Assembly: GCF_030253575.1 (NCBI RefSeq)
Contig: NC_080559.1
Coordinates: 5,912,501-5,976,500 of the forward strand
DNA length: 64,000 bases
Source of the DNA: Rhododendron vialii
Taxonomy: Eukaryota > Streptophyta > Magnoliopsida > Ericales > Ericaceae
Reading direction: 5' to 3'
The notes beneath the pieces are model-generated. The model ran no database searches, was not told where the DNA came from, and was given only the letters and a program-made list of their open reading frames with translations. The translations under genes and the position numbers were made by a program. Shown piece by piece: positions 58,901-64,000 of this stretch. Each line of letters starts with the position of its first letter. The stretch's first letter is position 1.

Positions 58901-61554
58901 CACCCGGTTTACCTCCCTTGTACAACATCTCCTCAAGACCGCATGTATGATTGTGGGTGCGCGCGTGCAAGTGTTGTTGGGGGGAATGGGGCGCCATAAC
59001 GTTCTAGGCCACTCGATTAGAGCTCAGCTCACCGGGCCTCACCTTGTTGATCTCCGTTGCAAAGTACCCCACTATCAAAAGCCCCTAATATTCAGAAGAT
59101 CATTCGCAGTCCCCCCCACTCGATGGCAACTTGGCTCAACACCCGTGGCCTAGCAAGGTCAATATGCGCAGAGTCAAATCTCATACAGGGTTGTAGTCCA
59201 CAACACCCTTGGCATCTCTACCATTAACATGGTATCTTAGCTTGGGAATAGGGCACAAGTACCACCACTTTGGACTAGTAGAGGAGGGACTACCAAACCA
59301 ATGTAGGATGGAGGCTAGAGTGAGGGGATTGTCTGGTTGCATGGCCTTTCTTTCATTGGAGCAGCTATACCTTAACTAGTTTTAGACAGAGAAGGAGTGC
59401 CCTGTTCACCAAGACAACTCACATCTCGGGTCATACTTGCCACTTGAGTCCTATGTGAACTATAGGTCACATAATTTACCGAGGACCATGCACTATTGCG
59501 CACATTATTGAATTGGGTGTCAAATTCGGCTTAATTTGCGAACTAATTACCAAAAACAAAGGGAAGAGAACAACGATTTTACAATGCCCGACACTCTCAG
59601 CAGGCAAGACTCCATGATTCCATCAAAGCGAAGTGTATTGCAAGAGTTTAGCACTTAGTTTTCCCAATGGAGTTTGACCAAAAAGCTAAAAGCACCGTCT
59701 TCGCATGATGTCTCTATCTATAATCATGAGAGCTTGGTATCTGACTAACATATAAATGTACCATCTCCACATCATGTCTCTATATATAGGTCAATATATT
59801 CGGCATGTCTTAGGTGTTTATACCAAGATCTTAAGTAATTACACAATCTTGTATAACAATCTGGTGCTTTTGATTCTTAATATGTTGGAAACTATGAAGC
59901 ACTTGGGTACTAATACGATACAGGTATATGATATCAATTCAACAAAACCTAGCAGAAGTAGGAAACTATGAAGCACTTGGGTACTAATAAGATACAGGTA
60001 TATCAATTCAACAAAACCTAGCAAAAGTAGGGTAGGGGTACAACTAGAATACGGCTACAAAAAATGTATTTTTTGATATACAATAATGTATAACATGAAA
60101 ACTTGTAGTAATTGCACATGAAATTACTAAAATAGTTGAATGACTAAGGAGACTAAGAATCCATCAAACCATAATGTAAGGCCAAACTCAAAGAATAAAC
60201 CTGAGTTTAGACATTATATTAAAGAGCATGCAAACCAAGATCTTAATTCTACAAGCATGCTAAGCATAGAACAAAAACGGTCATATCGGGTCAGCCTCAT
60301 CTCGGCATAAACAAAATAGTATTTTCGAACTTTATTTGCTCTAATATAGGCAAGTTCATCAACACCTGCACAACATTAAAGCATTTCACAGGAAAACAAA
60401 CATTATTAAACTTACATTGCCAGCACCAATGCCAAGAAACGCCCTCATCCTCCGTGTAGTATCGAGAGCACTTTTGAAAAGAAATGGTGTTCCAGTTTCC
60501 ACAACCATGCCAATATCACTTCTCGGAAGCAAACTGTACCCAACAAAAGAAGAAGACAAATAACAGTAATTGAACAGACCCAAATAGCAACAAAAACAGC
60601 CGAATGGCTTTAGCCTAGTTGGCATTTCATAGGCTCTTCCACAAGGGAGGTCTAGGGTTCAAACCTAGCCAAGTGTGAGTTGGTGTTTCTGTGGTGGATT
60701 ATTCAAAGTGTGGTAGTTCATATTCCACATCCCCGTCCCTTTTCGTATACATTACCGTATATTCTTCTAAGTTGTTACTAAGAAAATAGCAAAGAAACAA
60801 ACTAAAAAGTAGAGGTGATAAACAAGCCCAGCAGTTCAAGCTTGGTTTGGAAACTAACGAGCTTCAAAACACGTTCAAGCTTAACATGTATATGGTCTGC
60901 TTAACATGTATATGAGACCATGCGATGAGCAGAACACGAGCCAATCTTTAGTAGCTTGAATTTGTTATAAATCAATAGCCGAACGAGCCGACAACATGGT
61001 CCGAAACCAATTTTGAACGAGCTTTTAGCGAACAACACTAGCTCAAAACTCAAGTAGCTTAGTTCATTTATTAGCCCTACTAAAGAGGCGTGGAGGATGC
61101 AGCTTTACCCCATAAGATCCGTCCGGTCACGAGCGAAAGCCAGACAAGCGCTGGAGGCACGGACGAATTCATCTGACAACTCCTCGTGCGCCACGAATGC
61201 ATCGTCAGCGAGAATCTCTCGTGTCGGAAGATCGAAATACCCGCGGGAGGAGAGAGAATCAACGAGTGCGGACCACTCTGGCCACGGGTGGGCGGCGGGG
61301 GGCGGAGGAGAGGTGGGGGAAAAGCCGAGGGAGTCTCGGCTGTTGTCGTCTTGATTGGTGGTGGTGGTAGTTTGGGTGTGAATGCCGGCTTTGGCTTGTA
61401 CGAGGCGGATTAAGCGTAGCTGAGGGCGCGGAGTGGGAGAGGGAGTAGAGAGATTAGAGAGAGAGGGCGAAGACGGGAGGCGGCGGCGAGCGAGGCGGAG
61501 GAGGAAGGGGGAGGGAGCGGTGAGGAGCATTGTGAACCTTGACGCGCCGCCCAT
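52902..61554 (-). CDS. RanBP2-type zinc-finger protein, VAR3/OZ organelle RNA-editing family
   Basis: Five exons, 61109-61554, 60416-60533, 55141-55424, 54717-54815 and 52902-54627, total 2673 nt and 890 residues; every junction is in phase. The N-terminus is Arg/Ser/Pro-rich, like an organelle-targeting peptide, then HPWPEWSALVDSL and the family block DEFVRASSACLAFARDR. Two RanBP2 zinc fingers: C281/C284/C295/C298 and C314/C317/C328/C331. The C-terminal part has three copies of a motif WF...DFP.IMPMRKG.NRFVVS (about 372-440, 545-605, 816-880). In Arabidopsis OZ1/VAR3 and relatives assist C-to-U editing with PPR and MORF proteins; VAR3 loss causes variegation. Which OZ paralogue this is stays open. 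Exon 5 contains a 55-residue in-frame tandem duplication. Intron 2 is 5 kb and holds captured gene fragments. Start at the ATG at 61554; M9 is an alternative. Confidence 0.92.
56040..57670. other. Unassigned sequence in OZ-like intron 2
   Basis: Has the look of a plant gene 5' region on the + strand (several TTAGGG(C/T)T words at 56315-56515, CT tracts, T-rich intron-like DNA to 57600). Open frames on both strands at 56049-56311 and 56466-56765 are unrecognised. Possibly the front part of the captured gene fragment that follows. Confidence 0.4.
57671..58847. pseudogene. Inverted duplication of TPR-like gene fragments
   Basis: On + a broken gene has pseudo-exons with good splice borders: 57671-57763 (ends in a stop), about 57852-57913 (DCDKAINLDDPKWQFFYEKG) bounded by TTTACAG and GTAAGC, and from 57984 (FAYMLLKEYNQAKSALL). 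These read like a tetratricopeptide repeat, perhaps SGT1 or cochaperone type. A second copy lies on - (58476-58847) and keeps a longer piece: AKSALLKGASLELGKECKEL. The arms 57902-58203 and 58476-58847 are inverted repeats around a 270-bp spacer. Glycine-rich coding-like sequence after the TPR part is low-complexity. Not a functional gene; parent family uncertain. Confidence 0.7.
58861..59720. repeat. Repeat-derived sequence in OZ-like intron 2
   Basis: Two diverged direct units of about 125 bp begin at about 58863 and 58990 (each with TTCTA.GCCACTC then GAGCT.AGCTCACC). The following DNA is richer in GC than its surroundings and looks like decayed retrotransposon, without a frame I can name. 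Confidence 0.45.
59887..60028. repeat. Two-copy 74-bp tandem repeat
   Basis: GGAAACTATGAAGCACTTGG begins both units (59887 and 59961). The second has a 7-bp deletion near 60002. Confidence 0.95.
60598..60780 (+). mobile_element. tRNA-derived SINE
   Basis: Box A TTTAGCCTAGTTGGC (60609-60623) and box B GGGTTCAAACC (60655-60665), followed by a body with pyrimidine-rich 3' part. It lies in intron 1 of the OZ-like gene, antisense to it. Confidence 0.72.
60810..61079. mobile_element. Decayed hAT-like element
   Basis: Ends TAGAGGTGATAAAC and (reverse strand) TAGGGCTAATAAAT. The flanks CTAAAAAG (60802-60809) and CTAAAGAG (61080-61087) are an imperfect 8-bp duplication. In OZ-like intron 1. Confidence 0.65.
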
Positions 61555-63100
61555 CAGGGCGGTGGAGCAGGGGGTGGAGGATGGGGTTTAATTGGAAATT
61601 GTGGACTGTAACCCTTGATAGGGTTTATTAGCTTGTGAACGTCAAAAAGTAAGGGCAGGGATTTCCAGGTTCAACAGTAGAGAGACAATACCGTACACTC
61701 GTGTAGGAATGGCAACCGGCGAGGGCGGTGCGGGTTTTTGTGTATCCTTACCCTGGCCTGAAAATTATCACACGGTCCAAACCCCAACCGATTCCGTCTT
61801 GATTAAGGAATGGGTTTATTCGTTCCGTCCAACAAGAAATATTTAGAAAAAATTGTTAACCTCAAAAAGAAAATAGCTATAAATAAAATGGTATTTTAAT
61901 ATAATGGTGAAAATATAGAGATAAGAATATAAGTTTTTTTAGTATAAAGATAATAATATTAGGATAAAAATATATAATTTTAAGTATAATGATAATTAGA
62001 TTAGGGTAAAAGTAGAGTTTTATATACAAATACATTTCAGTGTGGGTACGTTGGGGCGGGATACTTTCACCCCAAACCTACCAATTTTTAGACTTTTTAC
62101 CTTGACCCTATAACCAAAAATGAGATGAAAAACCCGCCCCGTTCGTGGAGGGGTGGTCTGATTGCCAAGCCTACACTCATGGGAACTATCAACCATACCA
62201 CATTGTATGCTATGTCGATGGGAGTAGAGAAGGTGGCTAAATAAGGAACAATGATTAATAAGAGTTGGAAATGCTATAATGGAGAATTAGTTAAAGAGAT
62301 AATATGAGAGTTTATTAAATTATTTTTTAAAACAACATAAAAAATGATTAGAGTAGATTTGAGGGGCACGTTAGTAATTGTGCCCACCAGGATAAGCTTA
62401 TCTTATGGGTGCGGGTGGGTTTTGCTAAGAGTATTGTAACCGATAAATCATCGGTCAGGTAAACAATCTGTGTGCAAAGTGGAAATCAAACATTGATAAA
62501 GAATAAGTAGGATTAGCTTATCCCCAAGGGCCCATTTGTTGAGGGAGAAAGAAAGCAAATAATAAAGATGTAAAGACCGAATTATCCCCCAAACTTTGTT
62601 TTGTATTCTTAATGCATTGATTTAACGAGAGCAATCAATTAATTTATCACACGATCCACCCTTATTCGTCCGTAGTATAACCTACTAGTCACACTTCATT
62701 CATTATTAACTAATCAATTTTTGTTTAGCTAATCATCAATTACATAAAAAAAGAAAAAAAAGGTGTGAATATATCAATAGACAGCGAAACAATGGCAACA
62801 AAAGTATATTTTTATTTTGGACTAGGCACCGTAACCGACACGGGCACGCCAACGCCTGCAATCAATTAATCTACTTCGCAAATTAGGGAACAAACAACAA
62901 CGGAATCAATCGCCCCTCGAATTTGATCGCCCAACCTTTCTAAAGTTTCTTTCTTTCTTTCTTTTGGTTTTTTTTTTTGTTTTTTGTTTCTTTCTCTTCT
63001 TTCCCTTTTGGAGTTTGCTTATTATATATCTCCTCATTTGGAAACCCTAGAAGACCAAACCAGAGAGAGAGCATAGCGGTCGGCTGCGCAAAGAGGGACA
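61555..63100. other. Divergent intergenic region (OZ-like / CCDC25-like)
   Basis: The two flanking genes point away from each other, so both promoters must lie here. A hAT element occupies the middle. TATTATATATCTCC at about 63019-63032, 70-80 bp before the CCDC25-like ATG, is a possible TATA box. A CTTT/T-rich tract fills 62945-63005. Confidence 0.6.
61704..62173. mobile_element. hAT element between divergent genes
   Basis: 470 bp. Ends TAGGAATGGCAA and (reverse strand) TAGGCTTGGCAA. Flanking 8-bp repeats CACTCGTG (61696-61703) and CACTCATG (62174-62181) differ by one base. No transposase. Confidence 0.83.
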
Positions 63101-63213
63101 ATGGTGTTCTACTTCAAAGCCCGACCCGAGGCCGGCGACTACACCATCTTCATGGGCCTCGACAAGTTCGAGAACGAGGAGCTCATCAAATACGGTTTCC
63201 CCGAAGACATCTG
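63101..63213 (+). CDS. CCDC25-like NFACT-R domain protein, exon 1 (3' partial)
   Basis: [20 protein letters not shown] then [18 protein letters not shown] is the highly conserved start of the eukaryotic CCDC25 family, small (about 200-residue) proteins with an NFACT-R (DUF814) domain. In animals CCDC25 is known as a membrane sensor of extracellular DNA; the plant role is not established. The exon has 37 codons plus two bases and ends at a GTATTT donor (63214). No second exon that continues the domain is found before the window ends, so the first intron exceeds 780 bp. A Stowaway-like MITE lies in that intron. Confidence 0.9.
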
Positions 63214-63372
63214 GTATTTATCTGTCTCTACACTTGTTTTTATTTTTTTAAATTCAATACCTGAATTGATTGGTTATCCGTTATCCGTTGTCAAAATTGA
63301 GCATATCTCTTGGTATTAGGCGGCTCTATAAAGGATTGATTTAGGGCTATGTGTTTGTTTATTTTATTGGTA

Positions 63373-63567
63373 CTCCACACCTGATCTATCTACTCAAATT
63401 TGTCTTTCCGTCCCGTAGTGATTGCCCGGTCTGCAATACGAGAGCTTAAAAAGAATGCATTTTGTCAGGAAAAATTTCAATATATGCAAAAAGTTGGGAT
63501 TTTTAAAATAAAAGTACGTCATTTTTAAGTTCTCGTTTTGCGGATCGGACAATTGGGATGGATGGAG
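63373..63567. mobile_element. Stowaway-like MITE, decayed
   Basis: Left end TA + CTCCACACC with TTCCGTCCC inside, right end GGGATGGATGGAG + TA. TA lies on both sides (63371-63372 and 63568-63569). In intron 1 of the CCDC25-like gene. Confidence 0.6.
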
Positions 63568-64000
63568 TATTTTGTTTTAGATGCTTATGCCGACCCTTCT
63601 TACCACGATTGACGGAAATCCAGGTAGAATGAAAGAATTCTCACAAAGTTTGGTTTTCGTTTTCTCGGAGCCAACCCAGTGTTTGCTTCAGTTTTTTGTG
63701 ATCGCAAAATAATTAAAATTCCTCATACGAGGTCACATCCTTCTTTAGTGCAGTTCCATGTTTTTTCTTTTCTGTGTTGAGATTTATGATTGTTGTGGCC
63801 ACATGGGGTTAGCTCATTCTTCTAAATTTCTTATACTTGTGTGACAGCTTCAATATCAAATACTTTTGGCGGTTGACTAGGTAGAAAGTAAATTGAAATA
63901 TTGCAGCATTTTTCATTTTGTGATCGTTGATGATGTGAGGATATTTTATCGTTTCTTTTGTCACTGGGGGTTGGGGTTTTGTATGGCGATCATGAGGCTT

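Noticed and set aside
63373..64000. Second exon of the CCDC25-like gene
   Set aside because: I looked for a phase-matched exon beginning with the expected F-H-V-D continuation and found none before the window end.

Overview
The window is nuclear DNA of a flowering plant, probably a woody eudicot. Its genes are split by introns with plant-type splice sites, its intergenic DNA is AT-rich and dense in microsatellites, and it carries typical plant mobile DNA: a Ty1/copia LTR element, a Helitron, hAT, Mutator and Stowaway miniature elements, and SINEs. I cannot name the species. Seven host genes are supported, five on the minus strand and two on the plus strand. For the multi-exon genes I joined exons by hand; in each case the splice phases agree and the product matches a known plant family.

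Layout. 1-9360 (-): a plastid O-acetylserine(thiol)lyase family gene, most like S-sulfocysteine synthase (CS26). Its 3' end lies outside the window, and its second intron holds an apparently intact copia retrotransposon (932-5654) with LTRs that look identical. 10312-11105: a non-autonomous Helitron. 11339-11752 (+): a mini zinc finger (MIF) gene. 17281-21907 (-): a GT47 exostosin-family glycosyltransferase, with a hAT element that itself contains a foldback element inside its single intron. 22-29.3 kb: no gene, but a diverged segmental duplication, MITEs, a SINE and rearranged scraps of the GT47 gene. 29311-37115 (-): NADH-cytochrome b5 reductase (CBR1), nine exons. 37.1-42.3 kb: intergenic. 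42369-46328 (-): a BODYGUARD-type alpha/beta hydrolase, four exons. 46.4-52.7 kb: intergenic, rich in foldback elements. 52902-61554 (-): a RanBP2-type zinc-finger protein of the VAR3/OZ organelle RNA-editing family, five exons; its 5 kb second intron carries an inverted duplication of TPR-like gene fragments. 63101 onward (+): first exon of a CCDC25-like gene, continuing beyond the window.

The genes do not form a pathway or cluster. Their products belong to plastid sulfur metabolism, transcription-factor modulation, wall polysaccharide synthesis, membrane electron transfer, cuticle formation and organelle RNA editing, so this is an ordinary stretch of plant chromosome. I found no new enzymatic or defence system. 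The most unusual material is in the mobile and repeat DNA: a very young copia insertion in an intron, a long-hairpin element family with one shared core but two kinds of ends, a 620-bp tandem duplication of one such element, and an inverted gene-fragment duplication that could form a long hairpin RNA.
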